From Frankia torreyi (GTDB taxonomy: Bacteria > Actinomycetota > Actinomycetes > Frankiales > Frankiaceae), in assembly GCF_000948395.1 (NCBI RefSeq), contig NZ_JYFN01000011.1:83944-122030 (forward strand): a stretch of 38,087 nucleotides of DNA, given 5' to 3'. Numbering within the stretch: the stretch's first letter is position 1; every line of letters begins with the position of its first letter. Under the pieces are notes generated by a model. That model worked only from the letters and a program-made list of their open reading frames with translations, did not search any database and was not told the DNA's origin. Of the stretch, positions 9,392 to 19,700 are shown piece after piece. The position numbers and the translations under genes are program-made.

Positions 9392-10543
9392 CTACCGCCC
9401 CAGATCGCGGACGGTGGGCGCCTGGGTCGGGTCGATCCCGAGCGCCAGCGCCGCATACACGGCGGTGAAGTCGAACAGGCCGATCAGGGAGGCGAGCCGC
9501 TCCAGCGGGCCGGCCCCCTCGGCCCGCAGCTCGGTGACGCCGACCCCGCGCTCGGCGGCGACGGCGATGGCGGCCTCCGCCTGGCGGCCGACCTCGGACC
9601 GTTCCGCACCGGGGTCGCGCAGCAGGATCAGTCGCAGCCGGATCGACTCCTCCTCGTCCTCGATCCGGTCGCGGAAGAAGTCCTCCAGGTCGTCGCGGGC
9701 GCCCGTCCCGCCGGCGGTCAGACCGGCCCCGAACGGACCGTCGAACAACGCCACCTGATGGTGGCCGGGATGCGGCAGGGCCCCGACGATCGCCGGGTAC
9801 TTCGCGCTCGTCGCGAGCTGGGCGGCGGCATGCTCGGCCGCGACCGAGGTCACCGCCGAGGTGCCCCAGACGAGCGGCAGGGAGCCGGCCAGCTCCAGAG
9901 CCAGGGTCTTCGCCGGGTTGACGAAGGACTCGCTCGACGACCGGCAGCGGGTCGCCACCTCCTCCAGCCGGGCGGCGGCCGCCTCGACGGCGTCGGCGCC
10001 GAGCCGGACGATGCCCAGCTCCCGAACGGCGACGAGCAGCGGCACCGCCAGCGACCAGAGCATGGCCCGGGCCGGCCGCTGCCCGACGAGCGGGACGAAC
10101 GGCGCCCCGGCGAGGGCGGCGAGGTGGGCCAGCGGGGTGTCCGGCGGCGCGACGACGCCGATCCGCGCACCGCGCCGGTCGGCCTCCTCCACCACGGAGC
10201 ACGTCTCCGCCGAGGTGCCGGAGGCCGACACGGCGAGGACGACGTCGGACACGCCGACCCAACCCGGCAGGCCGTGGGCATGGTGGCCGATGACCGGGAC
10301 GGGGCTCGCCGGCCCGGCGACGGCGGCCAGGACGCCGGCGGCCAGCGAGGAGCCGCCGACCCCGGCGACGAGGACCGCGCGCGGCCGCCCGTCGGCGCCC
10401 AGCCGCGCCACCCCCGCCTCCTCGGCGAGGATGACGCTCTGGCGCACCTGCAGGGCCGCCGAGGCGACGTGCGGCAGGAGGGCCGCGGCGTTGCCGGAGT
10501 CGATCCTGGCCGTGTCGTCGAGGATTGCCTCGTCGAGGTACAC
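9392..10543 (-). CDS. SIS-domain phosphosugar isomerase (PGI/PMI type)
   Basis: A 383-residue protein of the bifunctional phosphoglucose/phosphomannose isomerase type, expected to interconvert aldose and ketose 6-phosphates. SIS signatures are visible: AGVGGSSLAAG (60-70) and VSASGTSAETC (105-115), the latter in the place of the SxSGxTxET phosphate-binding loop. The C-terminal half carries SFVNPAKTLALELAGSLPLV and a GIDPTQAPTV tail typical of this group. The GTG at 10543 lies 17 bases after the stop of the Trm112-like gene. It has no clear ribosome site, so coupled translation within the manB operon is likely. It may share or back up the ManA reaction. Confidence 0.85.
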   Translation of the reverse strand: MYLDEAILDDTARIDSGNAAALLPHVASAALQVRQSVILAEEAGVARLGADGRPRAVLVAGVGGSSLAAGVLAAVAGPASPVPVIGHHAHGLPGWVGVSDVVLAVSASGTSAETCSVVEEADRRGARIGVVAPPDTPLAHLAALAGAPFVPLVGQRPARAMLWSLAVPLLVAVRELGIVRLGADAVEAAAARLEEVATRCRSSSESFVNPAKTLALELAGSLPLVWGTSAVTSVAAEHAAAQLATSAKYPAIVGALPHPGHHQVALFDGPFGAGLTAGGTGARDDLEDFFRDRIEDEEESIRLRLILLRDPGAERSEVGRQAEAAIAVAAERGVGVTELRAEGAGPLERLASLIGLFDFTAVYAALALGIDPTQAPTVRDLGR

Positions 10544-10560
10544 GCCGACGCCGCGGGGGG

Positions 10561-10764
10561 TCAGCTCGATGCCGACGCGGCCCGGCCGGAGAACGGCACG
10601 GCCTCGTCGAGCAGCATCACGGGAATGTCATCGCGGACCGGAAAGGCCAGGTCGCAGGCGAGGCAGACCAGCACAGGCGCGCCGTCCAGCTCATCGGGCC
10701 GCAGCTCCCCGTGCTTGCTGCACGGGCAGGCGAGGATCTCCAGCAGCAGCGGGTCGAGACTCAT
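10561..10764 (-). CDS. Trm112-family small zinc-binding protein
   Basis: A 67-residue protein of the Trm112/YcaR family. In other organisms Trm112 activates methyltransferases; the role of this actinobacterial version next to manB is not established. The zinc-site cysteines are C13 and C15 in [11 protein letters not shown] and C34 and C37 in CLAC. The first pair is spaced CxC rather than the usual CxxC. The segment [16 protein letters not shown] is the conserved family core. Its ATG shares one base with the manB stop (TGATG), so translation is coupled. Confidence 0.88.
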   Translation of the reverse strand: MSLDPLLLEILACPCSKHGELRPDELDGAPVLVCLACDLAFPVRDDIPVMLLDEAVPFSGRAASASS

Positions 10765-12122
10765 CAGGATTCCCTTCCGCCCCGGACGCGCGCGAGGACC
10801 TCGTCGCGCAGCCGGCGCATCGTGGCCTCATCGGGGCCCTCGACGTTGAGCCGCAGCAGCGGCTCGGTGTTGGACGGGCGCAGGTTGAACCAGGATCCGT
10901 CCGCGAACGAGACGGTCAGACCGTCGAGATGATCGATGTCGGTGGCGTGCGGGGCGTAGGCCTTCTCGACCGCCTGCGTCGCGGCGACGACATCCGCCAC
11001 CTCCGAGTTGATCTCGCCGGAGGCGCTGTAGCGGACGTAGCCGGCGAGCAGCTCGGACAGCGGCCGCGGTTGGCCGCCCAGCGCGGCGAGCACGTGCAGC
11101 GCGGCGAGCATGCCGGAGTCCGCCCGCCAGAAGTCCCGGAAGTAGAAGTGGCCGGAGTGCTCGCCGCCGAAGATCGCGCCCGTTCGGGCCATCTCGGCCT
11201 TGATAAACGAGTGGCCGACGCGGGTGCGGACCGGGATGCCGCCACGCTCGGTGACGAGCTCGGGCACCCCCTTGCTGACGATGACGTTGTGGATGATCGT
11301 CCCGCCCGGCTCGCGGGCAAGCTCACGGTCCGCCACCAGCGCCGTGATGACCGACGGAGAAACGATCTCTCCGCGCTCGTCGACGACGAAGCAGCGGTCG
11401 GCGTCGCCGTCGAAGGCAAGCCCGAGGTCGGCCCCGGAGGCGCGGACCGCGGCCTGCAGGTCGCGCAGGTTCGCCGGCTCGATCGGGTTGGCCTCGTGGT
11501 TGGGGAAGGAGCCGTCCAGCTCGAAGTAGAGCGGGACCACCGTCAGTGGCAGGCCGGCGAAGGTCGCCGGGACGGTCAGCCCGCCCATGCCGTTGCCGGC
11601 GTCGACCGCGACGGTGAGCGGCCGGATGTCGGACAGGTCGACCAGCGTGTGCAGGTGGCGCACGTAGTCGGCGAGGAGATCACTCGTGGTGACCGTACCG
11701 ACGCGACCGGGGCCGGCGGGCACGCCCCGCTCGACCATCGCCCGGATCTCGGCGAGCCCGGTCTCCTGGCCGATCGGCGCCGCGCCCGCCCGGCACAGCT
11801 TGATGCCGTTGTACTTCGCCGGGTTGTGGGAGGCGGTGAACATCGCGCCGGGGATGTCGAGCGAGCCCGCGGCGAAGTAGAGCAGGTCCGTCGAGCCGAG
11901 GCCGGCGAGGACCACATCGGCGCCCTGGCCGGCCGCGCCCTCGGCGAAGGCTGCGGCGAGCGGGATGGACGACTCCCGCATGTCGTGGGCGGTGACGATC
12001 CGCTCCGCGTCGAGCAACCGGACGAACGCGGCGCCGGTCAGCCGGGCGATCTCGGCGTCGAACTCTGCCGGCACGACACCCCGGACGTCGTACGCCTTGA
12101 AGATCCGCGACAGGTCGCGCAT
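10764..12122 (-). CDS. manB: Phosphomannomutase/phosphoglucomutase
   Basis: Converts mannose-6-phosphate to mannose-1-phosphate, and probably glucose phosphates too, in the cytoplasm. The 452-residue protein has the alpha-D-phosphohexomutase layout: KAYDVRG near the N-terminus, the phospho-serine loop TASHNP with S98, the metal loop DGDADR (238-243), the sugar-binding loop GGEHSGHF, and the phosphate-binding [10 protein letters not shown] near the C-terminus. The ATG at 12122 is chosen because the protein family begins at this point; the upstream frame is open but low-complexity. It is first gene of an operon with the Trm112-like and SIS genes. Confidence 0.95.
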   Translation of the reverse strand: MRDLSRIFKAYDVRGVVPAEFDAEIARLTGAAFVRLLDAERIVTAHDMRESSIPLAAAFAEGAAGQGADVVLAGLGSTDLLYFAAGSLDIPGAMFTASHNPAKYNGIKLCRAGAAPIGQETGLAEIRAMVERGVPAGPGRVGTVTTSDLLADYVRHLHTLVDLSDIRPLTVAVDAGNGMGGLTVPATFAGLPLTVVPLYFELDGSFPNHEANPIEPANLRDLQAAVRASGADLGLAFDGDADRCFVVDERGEIVSPSVITALVADRELAREPGGTIIHNVIVSKGVPELVTERGGIPVRTRVGHSFIKAEMARTGAIFGGEHSGHFYFRDFWRADSGMLAALHVLAALGGQPRPLSELLAGYVRYSASGEINSEVADVVAATQAVEKAYAPHATDIDHLDGLTVSFADGSWFNLRPSNTEPLLRLNVEGPDEATMRRLRDEVLARVRGGRES

Positions 12123-12406
12123 CCGGTCCCCACCCTTCTCCCTGGTGTCCCCCGCACCGGGTGAATGGTCCCCCGGGCCTGCACGGCGCCACTGCGGCCG
12201 CACTCGGTTGACCATATCCGCCGGGTCCGACAGACCCGGGACCGCGTCCGGGGAAGCCCACGCGTGCCACACGCCGCCGACCACGCACCTCCGCGGCCGG
12301 CCCCCGACAGCCGCGCGGCCCCGGTCGGTTACGGGAGCGGCGGGCGGCCAGGCCCGCCGCTACCTCCCGGTCCCCGGTCGTCGGAGGTCACCGGCGCCGG
12401 GTCACC

Positions 12407-12799
12407 TCAGGAAGGGCTGGGCACCGCCCGCAGGTGACCGCGGCGACCCCCTGGAGGCGCCTGAGGCCCACCCTGGGGACCCTGGGGCGGCTCGGGACCA
12501 CGCCGGGGGGCCTCGGGGCCGCGCCGGGAGGCCTCGCGCACGGCGTCCGCCAGCGCCTCCAGGTCATCCCCGGCCACCTCACGGCCACCCTCACGTGACG
12601 CTTCGGCCTCGAGCCGGACGACCGCCCAGCCGAGCGGCACGGTGAGCCGGTCGGCGTGCGGGCCGCACAGGTCGTACGAGTGCGGCTCGACGTACGGGGA
12701 CAGCGGGCCCAGTACGGCTGTCGACTCGGCGTAGGCATACGTGAGCGTGGCGACCGCGGCTGCGGAACAGGCCGAGCGGGAGCAGCGCCGAGGCTTCAC
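12407..12799 (-). CDS. DUF3499 family protein
   Basis: A small cytoplasmic protein of 130 residues from the GTG at 12799. The conserved core reads RRCSRSACSAAAVATLTYAY, then ESTAVLGPLSPYVEPHSYDL and CGPHADRLTVPLGW. The cysteine pairs and histidines suggest a bound metal, but the function of the family is unknown. The last 45 residues are a proline/glycine/arginine tail. The start is set where homologues begin; the ribosome site is weak. It lies between manB and a divergent zincin-like gene, the same order as Rv3257c-Rv3259 in Mycobacterium tuberculosis. Confidence 0.8.
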   Translation of the reverse strand: MKPRRCSRSACSAAAVATLTYAYAESTAVLGPLSPYVEPHSYDLCGPHADRLTVPLGWAVVRLEAEASREGGREVAGDDLEALADAVREASRRGPEAPRRGPEPPQGPQGGPQAPPGGRRGHLRAVPSPS

Positions 12800-13089
12800 G
12801 TTCCGGACGGTAGCCCCCGGAACGGGCGACGGCCACCACCTATCGTCGTGTCGCGTGGCGCGAGGCTGAATCGTCACGCGTTGTCGACCATATCGTTGCA
12901 CCGCGCGTCCGAACTCGCGCGCGGCAAGAGCATCCGGCACGGCATCGAGATCATCAAGATCGTGGAACCTCCTCGGGCTGGGAGGGGGATTCGGGGTCAG
13001 TCGCCGGATGGCGGGGTTGGCGCAGCGACCGGATCACGACGGCCGCCGGGACCGACACGGGCCCCTGCCACGAACGCTACGCTCACAGG
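12800..13089. other. Divergent intergenic region between DUF3499 and zincin-like genes
   Basis: About 290 bases that should hold promoters for both neighbours. I saw no strong paired hexamers, hairpin or repeat, and no convincing small gene. Confidence 0.4.
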
Positions 13090-13560
13090 GTGACCGAGCT
13101 CGAGCGGTTCCCGGCGGCGGCCCGGCCGATTCCCCCCCGTCGGCGCCGTGACCGGCGGGGCCGGGGCATCCGCGGGGCGCTGTTGCCGCCCGACGTGCCG
13201 GCCTACGCCACCCGCGGGGATCGCTTCGACGACTTCGTGCTGGACGCCGTCGAGCATCTCGACCACCGGTGGTCGGCGGAGCTGTCCGACGTCGAGTTCG
13301 CCGTCGAGGACGTGCCGCCGGTGGCGGTGACCGACGAGGAGATCCCGCTCGCCCGATTCCAGCCGGCCACCGGAAAGGGCCGCTCGGGCACCCCCCGCCG
13401 CATCGTGGTATATCGCCGGCCCATAGAGGCCAGGGCAGTGGACAGCGAGGACCTGGCCGAACTCGTGCTGGACGCGATCATCCACGAGGTGGCCGAGATG
13501 ATGGGCGTCGATCCAGCCGTGATCGACCCGGAAGGCCACGGCTGGGGCGAGGAGGAGTAG
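13090..13560 (+). CDS. Zincin-like metallopeptidase family protein with altered active site
   Basis: A 156-residue protein of the small actinobacterial zincin-like family that sits next to DUF3499 in several genera. A basic arginine/proline N-terminus (1-30) precedes the conserved segment FDDFVLDAVEHLD and the core LAELVLDAIIHEVAEMMGVD. The family motif is HExxHxxG; here H132 and E133 are kept but the second histidine is E136, giving HEVAE. The following VIDPEGHGWGE supplies another histidine. The zinc site may be lost, or glutamate may serve as a ligand. The GTG start at 13090 fits the family length. Confidence 0.8.
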   Translation: MTELERFPAAARPIPPRRRRDRRGRGIRGALLPPDVPAYATRGDRFDDFVLDAVEHLDHRWSAELSDVEFAVEDVPPVAVTDEEIPLARFQPATGKGRSGTPRRIVVYRRPIEARAVDSEDLAELVLDAIIHEVAEMMGVDPAVIDPEGHGWGEEE

Positions 13561-13634
13561 CCCGACCGTCCACCGCCCGCACCGGGGCGGCGGCCAACCC
13601 CCGCCCCCACGGAGCACGCCCGTCCGAGGAGACC

Positions 13635-14990
13635 GTGACCAGCAATTCCGCGCCCACGCCGCCTGCCGGTGCCCCGTCCCCGCCCGCCGGCAAATTCTCC
13701 GGCGCGGGCCCACAGGTGCCGGCGGGGTTCCCCCGCCTACTCGCGCTGCACGGGGCCGAGCAGCCCTATGCATGGGGGTCGGCGACCGCCATCCCCGAGC
13801 TGCTCGGCACCCCCGCCGCCGGCGGTCCGGTCGCGGAGCTGTGGCTCGGGACCCATCCCGTGGCGCCGGCGCTCGTCGAGGCGGACGGCGCCCGCCGCCC
13901 GGCCGCCGACCTCGTCGGCCCGCTGCCGTTCCTGCTCAAGGTGCTGGCGGCGGACAAGGCGCTGTCGTTGCAGGTGCATCCCGACCTGGCCCAGGCCGCC
14001 GCCGGCTTCGACGCGGACGACGCCGCCGGCCTCGCCGTCGACGATTCCCGCCGGCGCTACCGCGACCGCAACCACAAGCCCGAGCTCATCGTCGCCCTCT
14101 CCCCGTTCCGGGCGCTCGCGGGCGTCCGTGACCCGGCGCGCACCCTCACGGTCGCGCAGGGGCTGGGGGCACCGGCCCTCCTGGCCGCCTTCCGCCCCCT
14201 GGCCGACGATCCGGCCGCCGGGGCGGCCACGGTGCTGCGGACCCTGCTGACCATGCCCGCCGGCCCCGCCGGGGAGCTGGTCGGCGCTCTCGTCGCGGCG
14301 GCCGACCGGCTACGCCGCGCGCGCGGCCGGGGCCCGGCCGGTGACGAGGCTGCCCTCGGCGACCGCGACGGCGGACCGGCTTCCCGGGACCCGGTGGACG
14401 GCGGCGGCGAGGACGTCGCGCGGGCCGCGGACCTCATCGGGCGGCTCGCGGCGGCGCACCCGGGCGACGTGGGCATCGCGGCGGCGCTGCTGCTCAACGA
14501 CGTGACGCTGCGCCCCGGGGAGGGCCTGTTCCAGCCGGCCCGGATGCTGCACGCCTACGTCGCCGGGCTCGGCATCGAGATCATGGCCACCTCCGACAAC
14601 GTGCTGCGCGGCGGCCTGACCCCCAAGCACATCGACGTCGACGAGCTGCTGCGGATCTTCGATCCCACTCCGAGCGACGCGCCGATCCACAATCCCCGCA
14701 CCGTCGCGGATTCTCCTGGCGGGCTGCTGCGCGGCTGGGACGTCCCCGTCGCCGACTTCGCCCTCACCGAGGCCGTCTGCACCGGCGGCAGCGTGCCGGT
14801 GGGGCGCCCGACGGTGCTGCTCGCGGTCGAGGGCCGGGTCGAGGTCACCGCTTCGGCCGACGACGGGACCGCCCTCGCCCCGCTGGAGCTGCGCCGCGGC
14901 GGATCGGTGCTGGTGGCGGGCCGAGCGGCGGTCACCCTGACCGGCACCGGCCGGGTCTTCCTCGCCGCGCCGGGCGCCCACCCCGCCTGA
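13635..14990 (+). CDS. manA: Mannose-6-phosphate isomerase, class I
   Basis: Interconverts fructose-6-phosphate and mannose-6-phosphate, the entry to GDP-mannose. The 451-residue cupin enzyme shows the type I zinc ligands: QVHP (113-116), E150 in NHKPELIVAL and H306 in MLHAYVAG, followed by SDNVLRGGLTPKHID with R325. An alanine/glycine-rich stretch near residues 215-265 looks like an expanded loop. The GTG at 13635 has GAGGAG immediately upstream at the right distance; the frame is open further upstream, but that part overlaps the previous gene. It follows the zincin-like gene by 74 bases and may be co-transcribed. Confidence 0.95.
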   Translation: MTSNSAPTPPAGAPSPPAGKFSGAGPQVPAGFPRLLALHGAEQPYAWGSATAIPELLGTPAAGGPVAELWLGTHPVAPALVEADGARRPAADLVGPLPFLLKVLAADKALSLQVHPDLAQAAAGFDADDAAGLAVDDSRRRYRDRNHKPELIVALSPFRALAGVRDPARTLTVAQGLGAPALLAAFRPLADDPAAGAATVLRTLLTMPAGPAGELVGALVAAADRLRRARGRGPAGDEAALGDRDGGPASRDPVDGGGEDVARAADLIGRLAAAHPGDVGIAAALLLNDVTLRPGEGLFQPARMLHAYVAGLGIEIMATSDNVLRGGLTPKHIDVDELLRIFDPTPSDAPIHNPRTVADSPGGLLRGWDVPVADFALTEAVCTGGSVPVGRPTVLLAVEGRVEVTASADDGTALAPLELRRGGSVLVAGRAAVTLTGTGRVFLAAPGAHPA

Positions 14991-15017
14991 CCGGACACCT
15001 GGCGGATCGGGGCTGAT

Positions 15018-15036
15018 CGGCGGCTTTCGCCCGCCG
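15018..15036. terminator. Hairpin between convergent manA and DUF5719 genes
   Basis: CGGCGG at 15018-15023 pairs with CCGCCG at 15031-15036 around a seven-base loop. It sits in the 75-base gap between two stop codons and may end transcription from both sides. There is no T-tract. Confidence 0.45.
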
Positions 15037-15065
15037 AGGTCCGGCCCACCGGTGGCGGACCCCGC

Positions 15066-16706
15066 TCAGCGGTACGGCACCGCGGGATCCGCCACCGCCG
15101 GCAGGGCATCGAGCAGGCGTGGCGCGCCCCCCAGCGGGACGACCGCGGACAGGATCTTCGGCAGCACCAGCGGGGACGCGGCCGGCCTGGCGACGGGGGG
15201 ACCGGTGGGGGGCGTGTCCCACGGCGGCACCGCGGGCGGGACAGGCGGCTGCGCGGTACCGAGCCCGGACGGGTCCGGCGCCTGCGCGGCGCCGACGACC
15301 GCCGTCGCGACCAGCGGGCCGCCGATCGCGACGAGGCGCCCCCCGGCCGGGCCCGACGGTCCGCGGACCAGGGCCACCGTGCCGGCCCCCAGCCGCACGG
15401 GATCACCGTCGAGCCAGGCCGTCACGGGCCCCGCCGGCGCGGCGAGCACGACGGCTCCGGCGGCTCCCACCGGCGGCGCTGGCACGTCGACCGCCGCGTC
15501 GGGCGCGGTGCCGGCGCCGGCGGTGGGTCCGGTCGGGTCGGACAGCCCGACGCCCTGGCCGAACGCGTCCAGGCCGCGGCGTCCCGACGAGGCGCCGAGC
15601 CGGACGGCGCCGGCCCAGGTCGACACCCCCGGCCAACCCGAGGCCACGCCCAGCTCGGCAACCACCGCGGCCGCGCCGGCGGTCGACTCGACGAGGACCG
15701 CCGACGCCCCGCCCGGCGGCAACGGCACCGGCAGGGTGATCGCGCCGGTAGCCGGCACCCGCACCGCCTCCAGGCCGACCGGGGTGTGCCGGCCGGCCGC
15801 GGTCAGCACGCTGACGCACACGGTGGCCTCCCTGTCGGGCGCGGCAAGCACCAGGCGCGCCGCCGGGCCCGGCGGTCCCGCCGGGACGAGCACCCCGCCG
15901 AGCAGCAGCCGGCGGGCGGGCGGGGCGGTCACCGGCACCAGCCGGGGTGCGGTGAAGGGGCCACCGAGGCTCGACCGGTCCACCATCCAGGCGAGCACCC
16001 GGCCGGAACGCACCTCGACGTCGAGCGCCGTCACGGCGGCCTCCGGGGCAAGCGCGGCGAGCCGGCGGGTCACCGCCTGCCCGGGCGGCACGGAGATGTC
16101 CTGCGGTGGGCTGGCCGTGCCATCGGTGAACACCCGTACGCCGACCTGGGCGGGCTGGTCGGCCAGATTCGACAGGATCACGATCGGGTCGCGGCCGGCG
16201 GTCGTCGACGGCCCGGCGAACCAGCTCCGGACCCGCGGCGGGAGGCAGCGCGCCCGCGCCGGGCCCGCGCCGTCGCCGACTCCCGTGACGATCGCGGACA
16301 ACCCGGCCGCCGAAGCGCCCTGGGCGGACACGAGCACCGAGCCGCGGCCGCCCCTCGCCGCGGAGGGTGGCTGGGTCAGCGCCGCGCCACCGAAGCGGGT
16401 GCGCAGCTCGGCGGCCCGAGTGGCGACCCGTACCCGGCCGCCGGCCGTCCCCGCGGTGCGTACGGCGAGGTCGAGGGGGCCGGCCAGCACGGGATCACGG
16501 GCACCCGACGGCGTCGTCGTCAGATCCGGGCAGGCCAGCAGCGCGGCCGACACGGGCCAGCTCTCGGCCGGCGCGGGACTGGCGCCCTCGTCGGCGAGGA
16601 AGGCTCCGCCGAGGCCGACGACGGCGACCGACACGAGCACCCGCGCGGCGGCGCGGCGGCGCAGCGGCGACCTCGTCGCCGCGGGCCGTCCGGATGCGGT
16701 CGTCAC
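15066..16706 (-). CDS. DUF5719 family secreted or membrane-anchored protein
   Basis: A 546-residue protein with a basic N-terminus (RSPLRRRAAAR) and one hydrophobic segment at about 22-38, which would export the rest or anchor it outside the membrane. The outer part is a run of beta-rich, alanine/glycine/valine-rich segments with no catalytic motif that I recognise. By content and position downstream of the large GT2 gene it matches DUF5719 proteins of actinobacteria, whose function is unknown. The GTG at 16706 overlaps the upstream stop by GTGA, so it is translationally coupled to the glycosyltransferase and may work with it at the envelope. Confidence 0.78.
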   Translation of the reverse strand: MTTASGRPAATRSPLRRRAAARVLVSVAVVGLGGAFLADEGASPAPAESWPVSAALLACPDLTTTPSGARDPVLAGPLDLAVRTAGTAGGRVRVATRAAELRTRFGGAALTQPPSAARGGRGSVLVSAQGASAAGLSAIVTGVGDGAGPARARCLPPRVRSWFAGPSTTAGRDPIVILSNLADQPAQVGVRVFTDGTASPPQDISVPPGQAVTRRLAALAPEAAVTALDVEVRSGRVLAWMVDRSSLGGPFTAPRLVPVTAPPARRLLLGGVLVPAGPPGPAARLVLAAPDREATVCVSVLTAAGRHTPVGLEAVRVPATGAITLPVPLPPGGASAVLVESTAGAAAVVAELGVASGWPGVSTWAGAVRLGASSGRRGLDAFGQGVGLSDPTGPTAGAGTAPDAAVDVPAPPVGAAGAVVLAAPAGPVTAWLDGDPVRLGAGTVALVRGPSGPAGGRLVAIGGPLVATAVVGAAQAPDPSGLGTAQPPVPPAVPPWDTPPTGPPVARPAASPLVLPKILSAVVPLGGAPRLLDALPAVADPAVPYR

Positions 16707-19700
16707 GGCGCCTCCCCCACCGATCCCGAGCCGCCCGCCGACCCGCTGCCGGCCCGGGCGGCACGTCCGACATCACGCCCGCAGGAGCCATCGGCTGGCG
16801 GTGGGAGCCCGCCGGGGCCGCCGGGATCAGCTCCGGCGGCCGAGGAACGGGCCCAGGCCGACCCGTCCCGGGGTCCGCGCTGGGGGCCGATCTCACGCCC
16901 GGACGGGCCATCGGTGGGTGACGCATCGGTGTCATCCGGGGTGCGGCGCGGCCGGCGTGCGGCCGGGATACCCAGCCGTACCGGGATACCCAGCAGTACC
17001 GGGATACCCAGCAGCAGCAGTGCGCCGAGCGCCGCGGCCTGCACGAGCGCCAGCTCGGGTCCGCGGCCGTCGTCGCGGTGCAGCCGAACCGTGCCGCCCT
17101 CGGCGGGCAGTCGGAAGCCGGCCGCCCAGCCCCAGGCGGCGAACGGCCGCAGCGGCCGGCCGTTCAGCCACGCGCGCCACCCGGTCCCGGCCGGGACCGC
17201 GAGGACCAGGTCCCGTCGCGGGGACCGGGTGGCGCCGGGCAGGGCCGCGACGTGCCCGTCGGACGGCAGCCGGCGGGCACTGGTCGGCGCCGCGGGCAGG
17301 GGCTCGATCGCCGGGGATTCGATCGCCAGGGGTATCGCCATCCCCGGCGACGTGGCGCCCCCGGCGGAGGCGGGACCGCGAGCAGTCCTCGCGTCCGGGG
17401 GCGCGGGATCAGGCGACGCGGGATCGGACGACGCGGGCTCGGACGACGCGGGCTCGGACGACGCGGGCTCGGACGACGCGGGCTCGGACGACGCGCCGTC
17501 CCGGCGGGAGGGGCCCGAGGGAGCGGGATCGCGAGGAGCAGTCTCCGGCTGCAGGTCCGAGTCCATGACGAAGGCCGGCGGGCCGGCGGTAGCGGCCAGG
17601 TGGGACGCCCGTGCCGGCCCCGTCTGGTCGGGGACCACGGGGCGCCAGAGCAGCACTCCCGGTCGGCCCCGGCCCCGCATCAGCGACGGGGTCGCGTCGA
17701 GGCGGGTGACGAGGTCCGCCGGCGCGGCCACGGCGGGGACGGCGATCGCGGTGACGCCGAGCAGCGGCAACCAGCCGGCCGACTGGTCACCGCCGACCGC
17801 GAGATCGGCGACGACGTCGCCGAGGAAGGCGGCGGCCCGCCGGGGCGGGCGGGCCTGACCGGCCGGGAAGCGGGGCCCGCCGGCCGCGGCGAGGGTGTAC
17901 CGGATCAGGCCGGACCGGTCGGACCGGTACAGGACGAGAAGGCGGGAACCGGCGGGCGCGGTCCGGGTCTCGGCCTGGACCGCCCGCGCCACCGCCGACG
18001 CGCCGGTGCCCGACCAGGGGGCTGCGGCGCCGGTGACACCCGCGACCGCCCCCCCGGCGTCACCGACGCCCCCGACCTGGTCCAGGGGATCGGCCTGGTC
18101 CGCGGGAGTGGCGGAGTCCCGGCCCCAGGCGGTCGGGCTGGCGTGCCATCCCTGGCCGGCGACGAGATGACCGGCGGCGAGCGCGGCGGCCCCGGCGAGG
18201 ACCAGCGCCGTCACCGGGAGTGCGACGATCCGGGCCAGCCGGCCGGTGCCCGGTGCCGCTCCGGACCTGGGAGTTCTCCGGCCGCGCCGCGCGCCGCGGA
18301 CCGGGCGGCACGCGCCCGCCGCCGCGATCAGTGCGCCGGCGAGGACGAGACCGTACTGCGGGCCGACCCACCAGCCCTCGCCGCCGGCGACTCGCTGGTC
18401 GGCGTCCCCGGCCAGGCGCGGGGTGAGCAGCACGGCGAGCAGGCCCAGCGCTGCCAGCGACCAGCCGACCCGGCCAGGCCGCCCCGCCCCGCCCCCGCCG
18501 GACCACCGGCCCAGCAGCCAGCAGGCCAGGCAAGCGACCAGGAATCCGACCACAGCGGCCTTCGGGCGCTCCCCCGCACCCGCCACCAGCGCCACGGAGG
18601 CCTGGGGGAACCGGGCCAGCGCCGCCGCCGGCTCGGCACGGATCCCCGCGCCCCCCGCGTGCAGCGTCGGGATCAACGGGATGATCGTCGCCGGGAGCCC
18701 GGCGGCGACGTCGAGCAGCCGCCGCCTGGCCGTGAGCAGCGCCGCGGTCGGCAGGGCGATCCATACCAGCGGCGCCGTCGACGGGGCGCAGGCGACGAAG
18801 CCGACCAGGCAGACGGCCAGCATCCAGACGGCGCGCAGGCGCCCGCCGGCCGGACCCGCCCGGCCGCGCAGCGCCGAGTCGGTGGCGGCAAGCACGACCG
18901 GCAGCAGGATCAGCGCGCCGACGGTGTCGCCGCGGCCGGCGGCGACCGCGCCGGTCATCGCCGGGCTCGCCCCGTAGGCCGCGGCGAGCCCGAAGCGGGC
19001 GGCCGGGCGGGGACCGAGACGGGCAAGCGCCCGGTGAGCCGTCAGCCCGGCAAGCGCCGGCCCGGCGGCGAGCAGGAGCCAGCCCGCCGCCCCGGGCCGG
19101 CCACCGAGCAGGCTCGCGACGGCGGCGAGCAGCGCGGTCCAGGGCGGGGGCGGCCCCGCGCCGTCGAGCGGGGCGCCGGCGGTGCCGACCCGACCGGACC
19201 AGACCGCCGTCCACAGGTCGTGGGCCCCGGCGGGCAGCGGCAGGCCCGCGCCGAGCACATCCGCCGGCATCCCGCGCATCGCGACGAGACCGACGACGCC
19301 GAGCAGGGCCGTGAGCAGGACCGCCGCCCGGGTAGATCGCCGGCCGGATGGGGCAGCCGCCAGGACGCCGCCCCCGGCCGGGCCGCTGCGGCGCACCTCG
19401 ACCTCGCCGGCCCCGATCTCGCCGGCCCCGATCTCGCCGGCCCCGACACCCGGGGCCAACCGGGCATCCGCCCGGCGGCGCAGCCGGGCGGGAAACAGGG
19501 TGCGGATGGCGTGATGCGACACGGCGCGGGTACACGCGGCGCGCCGGCGCATCCGTGCCAGCAGGCGCGGCCGGCCCAGCACGGCGAAGGGCAGGGCGAT
19601 CTCGGTGGCCGCCGCCCGAAGGCGCCCTCGCGCCAGCAGGCCCAGCGCCCGCGGGAGTGCCCCGACCAGGATGGCTGCGGCGGCCCCCGGCAGCAGCGGT

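Noticed and set aside
12164-12406. Small plus-strand open frames between manB and DUF3499
   Set aside because: Proline/arginine-rich shadow frames with no ribosome site.
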